Below, in pieces: positions 21,758-33,956 of a DNA stretch of 64,000 bases (positions within the stretch are counted from its first letter, which is position 1; the number at the start of each line of letters is the position of its first letter). The DNA is taken from the NCBI GenBank assembly GCA_029747015.1, contig JAKOGI010000446.1, forward strand, positions 377,001 through 441,000. The letters are read 5' to 3'. The notes below the pieces were generated by a model. It saw only the letters and a program-made list of their open reading frames with translations, did no database searches and had not been told where the DNA came from. Source of the stretch: Carnegiea gigantea (lineage: Eukaryota > Streptophyta > Magnoliopsida > Caryophyllales > Cactaceae). Both the position numbers and the translations under genes were made by a program.

Positions 21758-23889
21758 TGTAACGCCCTTGTACAATGGTAAGAGCACTACTTCACCAAAA
21801 TCCTTTGAAACGACTCCTAAAGCTATATATAAGACAAATCTTCTGTAATAGCGAAATTTTTTTTTTAAACAAAGAGTTTCATACTCTAACTATGAAGTCC
21901 AAAAAAACTAGACCTTAGGCCCTCACGATTTTATACTATAATGGGGTCCTCATGACTCTCGTCACAAGCAACATAATAAAATATGTGAGTCTTGGTGGAA
22001 GGTCACCGAGGCCGATTCAGAGCATCAAACTACATGCACCAATTGTTACAATTTACTAATATTATGTTACATTTCAATTACATAAAGGCAATACATGCAA
22101 GTTACAAAAGGTACATCTTCAAATCCAAGCATTAGCTTTCAAACAAAAAAAGGTTTTGCCACCTACCTCAAACTTGTTGAGAATCTGAAATGGAAAATTT
22201 TGGAAAGGGGTGAGCAACCATGGCTCAGTGGGAGTTCTCCTCTCCCAAAACCAAAATAGTTTTTACACACAACATGTTATAGTACCAATAGTAGCGTTAA
22301 CAGTAATATTATCATAGATAGATAAATCCTTCAAATTATCACAAATATTTCTTCCCGGAGCATAAGTAATGCATTATTAAAATTCCAATAAGCAACACAA
22401 TTAGGCTTGAGAAGCTAAAAGAAGGGAAAAGTGCACATTTTTCATATGAATATACTTTTTCTCACAATCCGAACTCCCTCCGGACTAGAAACTTGTTAAG
22501 TACACATTATTTACCAAAGCCAATTCTCATACAAGTGAAAGTGAGATTGGAAATGACCTTGACTAACAGATTGCCTACGCGGGAGGATTAACGTTTAAGT
22601 GATGGAGAAACTTATACCCTCGTCAGGGTAAAACACTACTACATTTCTGAATAGAAAACTGCCACTATGTGGAATCTGCCATCGCAAAATCTGCCGCTAG
22701 GTGAAAATTTAGACTTTAGTCGAAATCTGCTGACAAATCCCCACTTTGGACATACATAACGGCTCGTTCCTTTAGATGCTAGTTTAATCAAGTCCGACAC
22801 CCAAAAATCAAACTTAGTAGCTTTGTAACTTAAAAGTGCATATACTCTTTGGTATCAAGCTAAGGCCATTTCGTACGATACCACGTGCAAATCTTAATAA
22901 TTTTCATTCACTAGCTAATTTTCTCAACCCAATTAAAAGGATACTTGAGATCCATAAAAATAATATTTCAACTACAATCCCCTTTTTTTTGTGAACAACA
23001 CGTGCTAAATGATTATTTTAAGGTCACATCAATTATTAGATAAAATACTATTTGCTTAAGTGTGCCAACTCAGCTGCGTAGTCTGTTTTTTTCCCTTTTT
23101 TTAAAAAAGAAACTTGCGGATTCTATTCTCAATTTTTTTTTTCAAGCATAATATTACACCACCACCACATCAAGAATACATGCATAATTTTCAAACTATC
23201 ATTTCCTTTGCACATATTTGTCTAATTTTCAAGAGTATGCTTTAATTATTTAACTCATCCAAAAAGACTATTTCAAACCACACTAACTCAATCAACTTCT
23301 AAAACATCTCTTAATATCACAACCCACACAAGAATCAATTACAAAAGTCATACCATAACATAACATCTTAAAGTGGTTTCTTACCCCTTGATCCTTAGGA
23401 AAAATCCAAAGTAAGTTGGTTAAGTAAAATTACCACTTTCTTTCTCTAGTTTCTTAACTTGATGAAGTGGTAGAAATTAGAGGGAAAAGGTGGAAGAGAG
23501 GTCTAACCAAAAATAACTCCTACAACCCTTTTTAGTTTTTACCATGCACTAGCCGGCCACCCTCACCCCTTTCATCGTCTCTTTTTTTTTTTTTTTTTTT
23601 TTTTTTTTGGGTGAGAGAATGTCCTTCTTGCTTGTCCAAATGGAAAAAAAAGAATAGGGCATGGAGTGGGCTAGAATAGGTGCATGGATGGGGATGGGCA
23701 AGCCATACCCTATGGTTGGTAGGCCATGCTTCCCCTAAAAAAATACATATATTAGTTAATTAATAGAATTTTTACTAAGCATACTTAATTAGCAATTATT
23801 ATTCCCAATCCTCACAAAGTTATTATCAAATTTCATGGTTATGTATGTTTTACAATCACATAGTTTAGTATAGTACTAAGATAAAAACA
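21758..23889. mobile_element. Probable 2.1-kb solo LTR
   Basis: Starts TGTAACGCCC, ends AAAACA, and is bounded by CCTAA on both sides (21,753-21,757 and 23,890-23,894). Near the left end is a TATA-like CTATATATAAG (about 21,819). No coding frame is present inside; a long T run lies at about 23,580-23,608. The length suits the long LTR of a Ty3/Gypsy element. A 5-bp match plus TG..CA could arise by chance over this distance, so the right boundary is tentative. It abuts or nests in the 3' end of the Cassandra-like element. Confidence 0.5.
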
Positions 23890-23894
23890 CCTAA

Positions 23895-25899
23895 ATTTTT
23901 ATATAATATGCATAAGTTAGGAAGTGCGTGGCTATCATGCCGACAAGGTCACATTGGCCCATAAACATATGAGATTACGACAAATTTATACCTACATACT
24001 CATCGCTGATTAATTAAGTTAATTATGCCCTTTTCTATGTATATTCGATAAGTATGGCATTCTAATTAAATATGTGTGGTTGGATTAGTTATATGCAAGT
24101 TATTATGATGTAAACATCAAGGACATTAAAAAATTAAAATTGGAAGGACATTATCTTTACTTTTATAGACTCTGAATACGGCGCATGATAAAATATATAT
24201 ATTTTTTAAAAAAAGATATGTAAGAATACAATATAGATAGTCATTTTCTTAAGAGTTCTTCATAAATTGTTTGCATGATAAATATACATATATTGCGCGG
24301 AATAAAATGTAACTCTTAGCGTACGAATATTCCATTATCCCTGGCTTGTCTGCGTCTTACTTTACAGTTAGTCCACGGTGGGCCACATATGCCGTTAAGC
24401 TTGAACACAATTAAATCACACGTAAAATCAAAGTGTGAATGCCAAACTCTTGACGTTGACTTAAATCCCACAATAATAACAATCCTGCTTTTTAATATGA
24501 ATTTGCATCTGCAGAATCTCTCCAGGAAATTTGCAGATTTAAAAATTATATTAAAACCCCAAAATATTATTAGGACAAAAGTGGGAATACGTCACAAAAT
24601 GGGCGGCGAGCAAGACATGTGAAGCTTCCTTGGAAATTTTTGTTCGAAGGAAACTCCCATGCATGTAGGCTTTAACATTTGTGCCCGCTGCTTCAATTTC
24701 TGTCGTACTAATGGACATGGACGAAGTTAATCAGTAAAATAATTACTATTATAGGTCAGCTCTTTTCGTTAAAAAATAAAGATGTAGAAATAGATAAAGT
24801 TGATTAAAGTGAATATTTTTTTTATTGAATTAGGTTGAAATTAGTATATTTTTCATATGATGGGTAGAAGTTGGCTAAAATAATAGGTTGAAATGGATTG
24901 AAATTGGTTGAAGCGAATTAAAGTTAGTATTTTTTTATTGAAATTCGTAAAGTAGGTTGAAGTGCATGCATTGAAGTTGATAAATTGAGATTTATCAACA
25001 AAAATAACATTGCCTACGTCCGAAGTTAAAATTTGTGATTTCATATTTAATAAATTAATAAACTATATCGAAAGTAAGTCTTCCATCCATTAATCCACCA
25101 AACTCTACTTGTATGTTATTAGTTAGCTATTTTTTTGCCAAAAATTTGTAACTATAGGTATAAAAATTATCATAGAATTTTGAAGGGGTGATAAATATAG
25201 GTAAATCATCGGTAGTTATGTCTCTAATTCAACTGGAAAGAAAGTATTTTAGAGATGTTTTTTTTTGGTTCTCTAGTTTGTTTCTAATTGGTATTAGAGG
25301 TGAAATTTTAGTTTTGTACAATCCATTTATTTTTGTATACGGCTTGTTTCTAATTACCATTGGAGATGAAATATTAGTTTTTACAATTGCCCTATTTTTG
25401 TGTCTAAATTCGCTTATTTTATATAATATAGACACTAGTATATTGAAGATTATAATGAATGTACACATAGATTAAATTCACCAATTATAATATTTTATAT
25501 AATACATCAGACAATTAGACTCTCACAACATTTGAATATCATAGAAAGTCTCACTAACCGAAAACAAAAAAAACGAAAGCGGAAAATAAAGGCGACCACT
25601 TATTTTGCGGTAAGAATAATGGGCAACAACTTGTACGCAACAAGAGCTAAATGTACTCAGGCCAAGTGGCAGTTGCATTACAGTTTGCTGGCAATTTCAG
25701 TTAATGAGGATAATGGGCGGTGGAGGAAGAAATCCTTAAATTCCAACAAATTTAACTGTTGACTAGTTAGTTGGGGCAGTTGGGCTTTAGAGAGATAGAT
25801 ACAGAGAGAAGATAAGGTAACGACAGTTACTCAGTGGAGAATCCCCCTCTTCATTTTTTTTTTTTTTTGGGGCATGTGTGGGAATAATAAATATGTTCA
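23895..25899. other. AT-rich intergenic region
   Basis: No recognisable gene. At about 24,830-24,980 GGTTGAAATGGATTGAAAT-type words repeat irregularly. At about 25,180-25,470 a hydrophobic frame repeats ATTRGAGGTGAAAT-type words twice; it is low-complexity and probably not a gene. Confidence 0.45.
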
Positions 25900-25911
25900 G
25901 TCGTTTTAGCG

Positions 25912-26096
25912 AAAGAAGAGGAGCCTTGGAGCAACTGTAAGATTATCTTCGTGTGATCAAAAGGTTACGGGTTCGAGCTTTAAAATCAGCCACTGATAAA
26001 GTCAGGTTAAACTACCTACTATTTATCCCTTAGAATGGACCCTTCTTCAAACCCTGTGTCAATACAAAATACTTGTATACCCGACGATCCTTTTTG
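25912..26096 (+). mobile_element. Au-like SINE with 12-bp TSD
   Basis: This 185-bp element has the layout of the plant Au SINE: GGAGCCTTGGAGCAACTGTA (A-box region), AAGGTTACGGGTTCGAGC (B-box region), then GATAAAGTCAGG, TAGAATGGACCCTTCTT and a pyrimidine end CCTTTTTG. It is flanked by GTCGTTTTAGCG (25,900-25,911) and GTCGTTTTAGTG (26,097-26,108), a 12-bp TSD with one change. Confidence 0.88.
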
Positions 26097-26108
26097 GTCG
26101 TTTTAGTG

Positions 26109-28517
26109 GGTAGTGACTAACAATAAAGCTACTACAGTGAAAAAGGGAAAAGGATAAGATTTATGCTTCATGAAGAAGAAATTTCACAAAAGAAGCTTGA
26201 CCTATGTAAAAAGCTCATTTGCTTTGTGTCACCATAAATAGAGTGTGCATTTTCTTTGTCTTTTAAAAAATCGAAGTCAAGTCTTGTAGAATAATAAAGT
26301 TATTGCTTTCTGACTTGGTTTGTAATTTCGCGACTAGTTTGGAAGCTCACTGTGGCGGTGGATTTTTTTTGCCTTATATAATGTAATTTGAGGTCGTAGG
26401 TACGGTTAATTGTATCTTCCTGTTCATTTAATTTTTCAATCATTTCCCTTGTTTCTAATGCTCCTCACATTTTGACTAGTTTGGGCATAAAATGGCGTCT
26501 CAAAATATTATTTCAATGCCATACATAAACGATATTAGAGCATTTTAACCAAAACGCTTTAAGTTTGGGTCTGAATTCAATTCCCACATTAAATTATTAC
26601 GCAAGGTAAAAAGGGATCTCTTCAGTATTTATGATTCAAGTTCAAGGGCATTCACACAATGGGGTAGATTAAAGTATAAAACTTCTCTTGAACATTTATC
26701 AATTCGTTCAAACTTTTTGTTGAAATGGTTGTGAAATAATTATATGATAAGACCAATGATTGTTAAAAAGAACTTTCTATGGACGGTTTGATTATATGAC
26801 CTTAAGGAATACAGAAGAAAACTACAAAAGAGACATCCATTAGGATTCAATATGTGCTTAATTTAACCTTGTAGATATTTGGTTGTCACGTACTACTTTT
26901 GTAAAGATCAGAAACTCACAAAATATTCAAGGATTAGAATTAAGGTATCTCTCCCTTTGTCTAGAAGAGGGCACAATCGAGAAGAAACAAATCAAAGATA
27001 ATGTGAAGTTAATTTATAGCATTTCTCGCTATAGTAAAGATTATCCTGAGCGTACTCCGCCGAATATATATAGTCAAAAAGTGTTGGATGCCTATTGGGC
27101 TCTTGCCACGTAAAATTTTCTTGCCCAATCACAAGAAGTGTTGGAGAAAGTTAATTGTAAATCGGATTGATTTACTTCTTGTTAATACCTAGTACACTTA
27201 CAATTGTTTAAGAAAATACGAAAAGTGCAAATCTAGGTATCAATATGTTTTTTTTTAAATTTTAACTTTGATTAACCTCTATAGTTTCATCAAGTGGATA
27301 AAAAAACAATAATTTTCAGTGTAGATCTCACTTGTATGGAGTTTGAGGAGATTTAGATATTAAGTGAGTCATTTATCTAAATATTTATTCAATAATTTAT
27401 ACATGAAATTGAAGAATGTTATTTATTTTTTAAAATAATGTATCGACAATCCCTTGTGGTCAATCTATGTTGCACCCCATTGAGCTTAAAATAGTCCTAA
27501 AATAACAATGTAACTATCATTGGTGGAGTCAATGTTAACAGAATGAGGTAATTTGGTCTCGTAATTTTTTGATGTGAATTAAAATATATGTTTGTGGTCG
27601 AAAAAATAAGAAAAAAAGTCATAGCATTAATTAAGGCGTCAACACCTCATGACTTGGACATATTTGTAGATAATACAAATCAGCTCACATGACAGAAAGC
27701 CTGAATTCTGTACAGATATTTGTCATCTATATCCTCCATTATTCATGAAGCTACATGAAAAATTATGCGTGACGAGCTTAGCACATCAGCCCCAATAAGT
27801 TCCGGCATGCGATGGTGACCAAGGGGCTGGGGTGGTAGATAAGCAGATAGGGTTAATCCACCTTATTTTTAGTAGCTCCTCTATTAAGTTTTATATAAAT
27901 ATGTCATTTTCGAATTATCCATGCAAGCTGGAGGAAATTGCATGGGAGTTGTAGTTAAGGTAGCAAGTGTCCAGCAATTAAAAGAGGCAACTTAATAAAT
28001 TCCGACAATACAGCAGTTATCTCAGTTATGGCCGGTGGGGAAAGAGAATATTACGGCTGAAACTTAGGGTCACGCTTTCATGTTAATCTGCCGTTTAACC
28101 GTAATTTGATCAATCCTTTTGACCTTAAGTACTTCCTTGATTTGCAGTAATTACGAGATAGTGACTGATTTTTACACCTTGACACTTACCATTATTTTAG
28201 GTGATAAAGAAAAGATCAGTGTGAGCAGCTAATCACCGTCCATGTCTTACGTGATCGCCACATGGCACGTTGGCATGGGGTGGATATTTTTTGGGTAAGC
28301 TGAGCTCTCGAGTACTCTTCTGCATGTAATTTTGAATTTTCTCTTTGACCCCGATTATGATTTGGGCCTTGAGAAATCAGAATTCATGAATCAGAGTGGG
28401 CCTTAGCCGTCATGCATATGGGCCTGAAGAGCTTGAGATGATCTATTGACAAACAAGCAAACTGAAACTGAAACCCGAAGCCTGTGAATAGTATTTTCCA
28501 TACCTCAGGGCCGCTTC
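26109..28517. other. Intergenic, no gene recognised
   Basis: AT-rich sequence. A 76-codon frame at 26,883-27,113 (contains CLEEGTIEKKQIKDNVKLIY) has plausible composition but no family I recognise and no visible splice or promoter context. The rest shows nothing clear. Confidence 0.4.
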
Positions 28518-28530
28518 GTTCGATTAGTTG

Positions 28531-28695
28531 CTTTTTGGTCTTTCATGCTGCATTTCATTGGAGTAAAGTTGTTGTTTGTCTAATAAGGGATAGAGCTCTC
28601 CTATCAAAGATTTTCTTCATTCATAAGGCTCGAATCCGCGACTTTGCATAAGAGGAATTAGTACCAAACCACTTAAAGTAACCTATGTTGGTTTT
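28531..28695 (-). mobile_element. tRNA-derived SINE, reverse orientation, 13-bp TSD
   Basis: On the minus strand an A-box-like AAGTGGTTTGGTACTAAT precedes a B-box-like CGGATTCGAGCC at normal spacing, and the element ends in an A-rich tail (CTTTTTGG on the plus strand). Flanks GTTCGATTAGTTG (28,518-28,530) and GTTCGATTAGTCG (28,696-28,708) match at 12 of 13 positions. Not the Au family. Confidence 0.75.
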
Positions 28696-29064
28696 GTTCG
28701 ATTAGTCGTCAAACCTCGAAGCATCATTTATGTCAATCAAAACGTGATCAAGAGAGCCAGACGCTAAGCATTTAAGAGATTGCTCATATGTCACTGTTTT
28801 AATGTTTGGCATCACCACCTCAACTTCTGGTTTGAGTTGGACTATTTTTATTACATTTTTCCATCTTCGATCATCATTTCAGACATTTCTCCGCAGATTG
28901 AAGCTGTAAAAATTGTGGCTTTAATTTGGGGATCTTAGCTTGAATGTTTTTCTTTCAATGTTTGGAGATCTTAGCTTGAAAAGAAGTGGTATGGCAGTGA
29001 ATATTTGTTTAACTTCGAAAAGTATCTTAGCTTGAATGTTTTTCTTTCAATATCGGATATTTCA

Positions 29065-29165
29065 TTGATTTTACTGCTGCCTCAAAAAAGGTCTTATTCA
29101 TTCATGATGTTCGAACTTGAGAGAGGCCGCCCATGCCCACAGTCGATATGCAATATTCGTTGGTG
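29065..29165 (-). mobile_element. Partial SINE related to the copy at 28.5 kb
   Basis: On the minus strand AAGTTCGAACATCATGAATG resembles GATTCGAGCCTTATGAATG of the 28,531-28,695 SINE, with the same downstream AATAAGACC/AAGAAAATC region. Ends are not clear. Confidence 0.4.
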
Positions 29166-29657
29166 TCATCCTTGGTGATTTTCTTTGCTGTGTCCAGCAA
29201 ACTTCGTATGTAAGCCTATTTGGAGGGAAAGTAATCTTTCTCTCTCACCTCTGCATAAGCCTGCACAATTTTCCTTTATTTAAACAATTTTAGGTTTAAA
29301 ATATACAGTTGGATACATAATGCTCGGAAAATTAGCGAAATCAAGAAAGAAAGAATTGAAACATGTAGTTTGGATTGAAATTAACTTTAGTTTGGGTCAT
29401 GTCATATTTAAATCTATGAGATTATGATGACAAGCACTTAATTATTATTATACCATGCATTAATATGAATCGAATAGTAAAAGAATCAATGTTACTGCTC
29501 ACCTAATGGTAAAAACTCACGTTATTGTCTAATTCTTTCACAGTAATAAAATTATATAAATAATATGTCTATTGTTAATTCATAAGGTGTAGTTTGTATC
29601 TGTTGACACATTCGATGAACACTCAAACTTAGCCATTTGTAGCTATTATTGTTGTCA

Positions 29658-29837
29658 AAGTATCGGGCCGCTATAGCCTCCGGCAATTTCGCTATCCCAC
29701 TCTACACCCTTGGCAAACTCAAGGGCGTCACCAGTGGCGTTGTAAACCATGCACATTGTGCAAAATCTGGAGGGATATCTGTTCTTAAGACACAACACAT
29801 AATTCAGGGCCTCCATGTTCTGTCTTTGCGCACCCAA
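29658..29837 (-). pseudogene. Fragment resembling 23-kDa jasmonate-induced protein
   Basis: An open minus-strand frame includes ALNYVLCLKNRYPSRFCTMC, then MVYNATGDALEFAKGV and ends EIAGGYSGPIL before a stop. The pattern LK-x-RY-P-S-x-x-CTMC-x-x-YNATGD followed by an acidic/aromatic segment is what I remember of the JIP23-like family, which is frequent in Caryophyllales and responds to salt and jasmonate. Only the central third of such a protein is present. The glycine- and aromatic-rich C-terminal half is missing and no start or splice context is seen. Function of the family is poorly known. Assignment is from memory. Confidence 0.45.
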
Positions 29838-29939
29838 ACCAAGTCATGTCGATTATTTTGCAATACTATTTTGGCAACCAAAAAGAATCCTAAATGGATG
29901 ACCGAATCCAGTTTTGCGCATCCCTAACCAAGTCTCAAT

Positions 29940-30763
29940 TCTTTCTCGCATCAAATTATAATATTTTGCAATACTGTTTTGCCTATTTGCTCATCAACAT
30001 GTGATGTATGGAATAGTCATGTCGATTGCATTTTCTTTGCCCCGTTATTTTAGTTAAGTATAACACAATAATCATTTCAACCTCTTACATTAGAGTGTAA
30101 CCTAATGATTGACAATAGTCTCTTAAAATTCTATTCTATCTTGCTTTTTTTCTTATTAATATATGGCTCTTGAGATTTAAGAATACTATTTATAGTTATA
30201 TCAAAGTTGGATTTAATTTGGAGTTAACGCATGACATCCAATTCTTTCAAATTTTTTCATGTAGCTATGGGTCTTTCTTACAAGCGTATGCAGCGCCGGG
30301 CTCGCAAGACCTCAGCTCACTCGTCTCACCGGGGCTCGTGAGCCGGCTCACCCACTCATTTCTAGCTTTTTGTTTTTTTTTTTTTGGGTTGGGTCTTGCT
30401 TTAATTTTGTTTTTCTTTCTTTTTTCAGTGAAAAAGAAAAGGGACTTGGGTTGAGGACTACAATCGGGCCTCTTCTTTGTTAAGCCCATGTTTTCCTTTT
30501 GGACTCTTTAGGGTTTTGGATAACATTTGATGAAGCTTTTTGATTGCTTTTTTGTTTGCTTGAACACTGGGCATACATATACCTTTTATTTAATCGACTA
30601 ATATTATTAAGATCACTGCGTATGTATTTTTCATTAATTTGTATAGTTCAATTATATTTTTATTTGTTCATCATTTTCTTTTCTAGAGATAAACAAATTA
30701 TTTTTATTAAATTAGATAACCATAAATTAATTTCCAAAGATAGATAAAAATATTTTTATTGAT
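29940..30763. other. Intergenic
   Basis: No convincing gene. A short GC-rich patch (about 30,285-30,350) and T-rich runs occur. Confidence 0.45.
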
Positions 30764-30771
30764 TTAAACAA

Positions 30772-31371
30772 TAGGGGCGAGTAAGGTTCCCGGGTACCCT
30801 AGAACCTGTTCGAAACTGTCAAACATTTTCGGTTCTTAGCAAAGAGGAACCGGCCCAATCAGTTCCAGTTTTGGTTCTCAAAAAAAAAATAAAAAATCTG
30901 AAACCTAGATCCTGTTTAGCAAGAGGTGAATAATTTTTTTATTTTTTATTATGTTTTCTTTTGTTTCTCTATCCTTTTTCTATTTAATTTTATTGTTACA
31001 AAAATTGACTGTTCAAATAGCAAATTTACCGCAGTATCAGTTAATTTTTGCTACTATTAATTGAAGAATGAAAAATCATATTTTTTAAGTAACTAAGATA
31101 AAAAAATACGAACTTAATAAATTAACGTTATTTTTCCTATCAAGATAGAAGATGAGGGTATGAGACGATCAAACATCCCCTCTCCTTCCAAATACATAAG
31201 AAAGTTTAATTTATTACGTCCTAAAATTCAATACTAGGTGTGGCAGGTACCCTGAAATCGAAATCAGAACATGATGTTTCGGTTATGCTTCTCAAAAGTT
31301 AGGAATCTGTTTGATCGATTCCGATTTCGGTTCGCAATTTTTGAGTGGGTACCCAAAACCGCTCACCCTTA
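30772..31371. mobile_element. hAT-type element with perfect 8-bp TSD
   Basis: Ends TAGGGGCGAGTAAGG and, in reverse complement, TAAGGGTGAGCGG are imperfect inverted repeats. The flanks are TTAAACAA on both sides (30,764-30,771 and 31,372-31,379), the 8-bp TSD expected of hAT transposition. Further inverted words (GGGTACC, GGTTCTCAAAA/CTTCTCAAAAG) lie inside. No transposase is present. Confidence 0.88.
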
Positions 31372-31379
31372 TTAAACAA

Positions 31380-31651
31380 TGGCACTCTGCCCAAAAATTA
31401 ATAAAGTATGACAGTGTTGGGCCTGAGTTTTGCATTGGAGAGAGGAAGACTTGTGAGCAAAAAAAGTTTGTACATACTTATCTTCTGTTTAATAAACAGA
31501 AATTCCACTTAGGTTATATTATCTTCCATGTGCAAGCTTACAGTGAAATAGATTATGTCGAGAGTTTTAAAGGGCGATGGTCGAATGTGCACGAAAAGCT
31601 GCTCAACGGTGATTATGCTGATACACCCAACAAGGACGGAATCCCTTTTCA
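31380..31651 (+). other. Unassigned coding-like segment
   Basis: An open frame includes AYSEIDYVESFKGRWSNVHE followed by KLLNGDYADTPNKDGIPFQ and runs into the left end of the next transposon. Composition is coding-like, but I do not recognise the family. It may be a remnant exon cut by the transposon at 31,652. Confidence 0.3.
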
Positions 31652-31679
31652 GGCCCTGTTTGGTGAGCCAAACTGGAAC

Positions 31680-31772
31680 GGAACTTGAAACCTGAGGGTT
31701 TAAGTTCCTTTCCTTATTGTTTGGTGAGTGTTTTAAAGGAAAGGAACTTGATACCCTCAGGTTTCAAGTTCC
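31680..31772. repeat. Long hairpin, about 34-bp arms
   Basis: Left arm 31,680-31,713 (begins GGAACTTGAAACCTGAGGG) pairs with right arm 31,738-31,772 with one mismatch and one unpaired base. The loop is 24 bases. It lies just inside the left end of the Harbinger-like element. Confidence 0.85.
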
Positions 31773-32441
31773 CCTCCAATTCTCAAGAACTTGAACTCTC
31801 CCATTTATGAGAGGTATCAAGTTCCCAAGCCTCAGGGATCAGTTTTATTTATTATTTTTTTTAAAGAAAATTGGTTGCCATAATCTTTTCTCCATTCTCA
31901 TTCCTGCTCCACCTTCGTTCTTCCTCATCTCCACGCAAACCCTAGACATTATTGCCTGCTGCTGCGCCACCACTCACGGTCCACCGGCGACTTCCGCCAC
32001 CACTGACCTTCGGCCGGCGCCCGTCCGCCACTGGGCTGCCGTCGTTCGCCCCACTTCCATTTGTCCGTTCGATTTCCGTTCACAGATCAACTCCACACGA
32101 CAAACGCTGCTCCACCACCACCACGGCCGCCGCCCTCCACCTTAGGTTGTCGTCAACCCTGACTTTCTGCCGCTGGCCACTGAAGATGCCGGCTCCTCCC
32201 CGCCCGGTACAGCAGGTTCGACCCTCACCCCTCACCTTTGTGAATTTTTTTATTTATTTTTGGTTTCAATTCATGAACTACCCATTGATTATTTTTCAGA
32301 TGTGGAATTAGTGTCCATGGGCTTCAATTTATGATTATAGATCCCAAATTAGCTTCTGAATTTTTTTTATTTTTTGTGATGCACCATTGCTGTTTCTCAA
32401 GGTGGCAGTTTTTCGTTACAACCTTCTCTTCCACCTTCGCC

Positions 32442-32691
32442 ACCACCTCCACCTCCAGATAGCCTTGACTTGAGGCAGCTCCGAGGTAGTCAAAATGCCA
32501 ACGAAGCCCAAGAAAAAATGATTGGTATTGGTGATGACATTTGCAGTGTCCCACTATCACCTTGTATTCCTTCCTCTTCTAGTGAAGGTTTTCACCTAGT
32601 TGAGAGTTCCTCAGCGCTGCATGAATCAGAGAGTGCAATAGTTGAGGAGATTGATGATGAAAATTGGGCTTTAGACCAAGTCACAATTTGA
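32442..32691 (+). other. Coding-like fragment within the Harbinger-like element
   Basis: Open frame with a proline run (PPSPPPPPPDSLDLRQLRG), then IGIGDDICSVPLSP, an Ser-rich segment, and an acidic end IVEEIDDENWALDQVTI before a stop. It has no start of its own and could be the last exon of an ORF of the parent element or a captured host fragment. Function unknown. Confidence 0.35.
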
Positions 32692-33035
32692 GGTAGAGGA
32701 TCGAGAACATGTTTCTAATAAATCTTCTCATGCTCTCGAAACAAATTAAATCAAACACGTACAAATGGTTCATGAATAACTTCTTAGAACTTCATTTTTA
32801 ACAAAACAAAATAAGAAAAGTTAAATAATATTCATACTTGCATATAATATTTCTAAAATAAAAACAGAGTTGATTCCATTTTAAAATTGCTCACCAAACA
32901 GCAAGGATTGGGACCTGATTCCATTCCAGTTTTCACCAAACAACTGGGTTCAGGATTCAAGTTCCATATCCAACCACCCAGGATTCAAGTCCTGATTTCA
33001 TTCCATTTCAGTTTTCCTCACCAAATAGGGCCTCA

Positions 33036-33942
33036 GCTCATATTGAGAAGGGAACTTCTCCCGAGTTTAATGCAATTATCAAGATCCCTTTCAGTTCATA
33101 GACTATTTTGCTGCCTCCTAATATTGGCTCTGCATTATATCAATAAATTCAATCGCTGTGTCCTTGTTTTGTTTTGTTCCTTTCTTGAATTCCAAGTGTT
33201 TGAATAAGGAAGCATATTATGCCAATTTGAATCCTCCATTTGTTTCTGTTTCTGTAGCTTATCCGATGCGTCTATTGCAATAAGGTTTGGAATGAGACCC
33301 TTTATCGTAAATCAAGTTTTATGTGTATGTCAGTGCTGTGCACGAATTGTATCATGAACCAATTCGATCCAACCTTACTAATTTTTACTTGGATTTTGTT
33401 TGAGATTAACTCTCTCTCATGTTGAAACACTCATTGTGAAAATGGGACTCAAGCTAAATCATTTTGAGTTTCAATCACATTCAGTATCAAGCGCGCATTC
33501 AATGTCTAGCTGATTTGTCGTATTTGTTCTAGCTCATATCAAAATCAAATTAATTGCAGAATTTGGGGAGATCCAGATTTAACCAGTCTTACCTATATTT
33601 ATATGACTGTTTGTAGAAAGACCATTTTTAATATATCTACAAAAAATTAATTAAAAAATTGATGTTGAAAAATGATTGGTAAACTAAGCAAACAAACACA
33701 GAATCTAACTACGTTAAATAACAAAATTCAATTACTCTCTCTCTATATAACCAGTCTGACCTCTGCCATGAATATTATGAAATGAGTATCTAGCCTATCA
33801 CACAGGCAGCCCAGACTTGATCCCAGCAATAATGCTTGCTTTATGTATATATATATATATATTTAAAATTTCCTTTCTCTCTTTCTTGATTTTTGGCCTC
33901 GCTGCCGGATTATGTGCCTGACGTTTTGTATTATAATGATTC
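33036..33942. other. Intergenic
   Basis: No gene recognised. A short TA microsatellite lies near 33,845-33,861. Confidence 0.45.
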
Positions 33943-33956
33943 TTGTATGTCACATG

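Larger units (their letters stand above)
31652..33032. mobile_element. Harbinger/PIF-like element with terminal GGCCCTRTTTGGTGAG
   Basis: Left end GGCCCTGTTTGGTGAGCCAA and right end (reverse complement) GGCCCTATTTGGTGAGGAAA match at 17 of 20 positions. TCA flanks both sides, a 3-bp TSD as in PIF/Harbinger elements. TTTGGTGAG recurs subterminally (near 31,660, 31,720, and inverted near 32,886 and 33,016). The interior has a GC-rich leader-like block (about 31,900-32,220) and a coding-like fragment (32,442-32,691) but no transposase that I recognise. Confidence 0.7.

Noticed and set aside
25188..25475. 95-residue hydrophobic frame
   Set aside because: Composed of repeated GGAGATGAAAT-type AT-rich words; open on both strands, which indicates low complexity, so no membrane protein is claimed.
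26883..27113. 76-residue frame with plausible composition
   Set aside because: No recognised family, no promoter or splice context; mentioned only within the intergenic entry.
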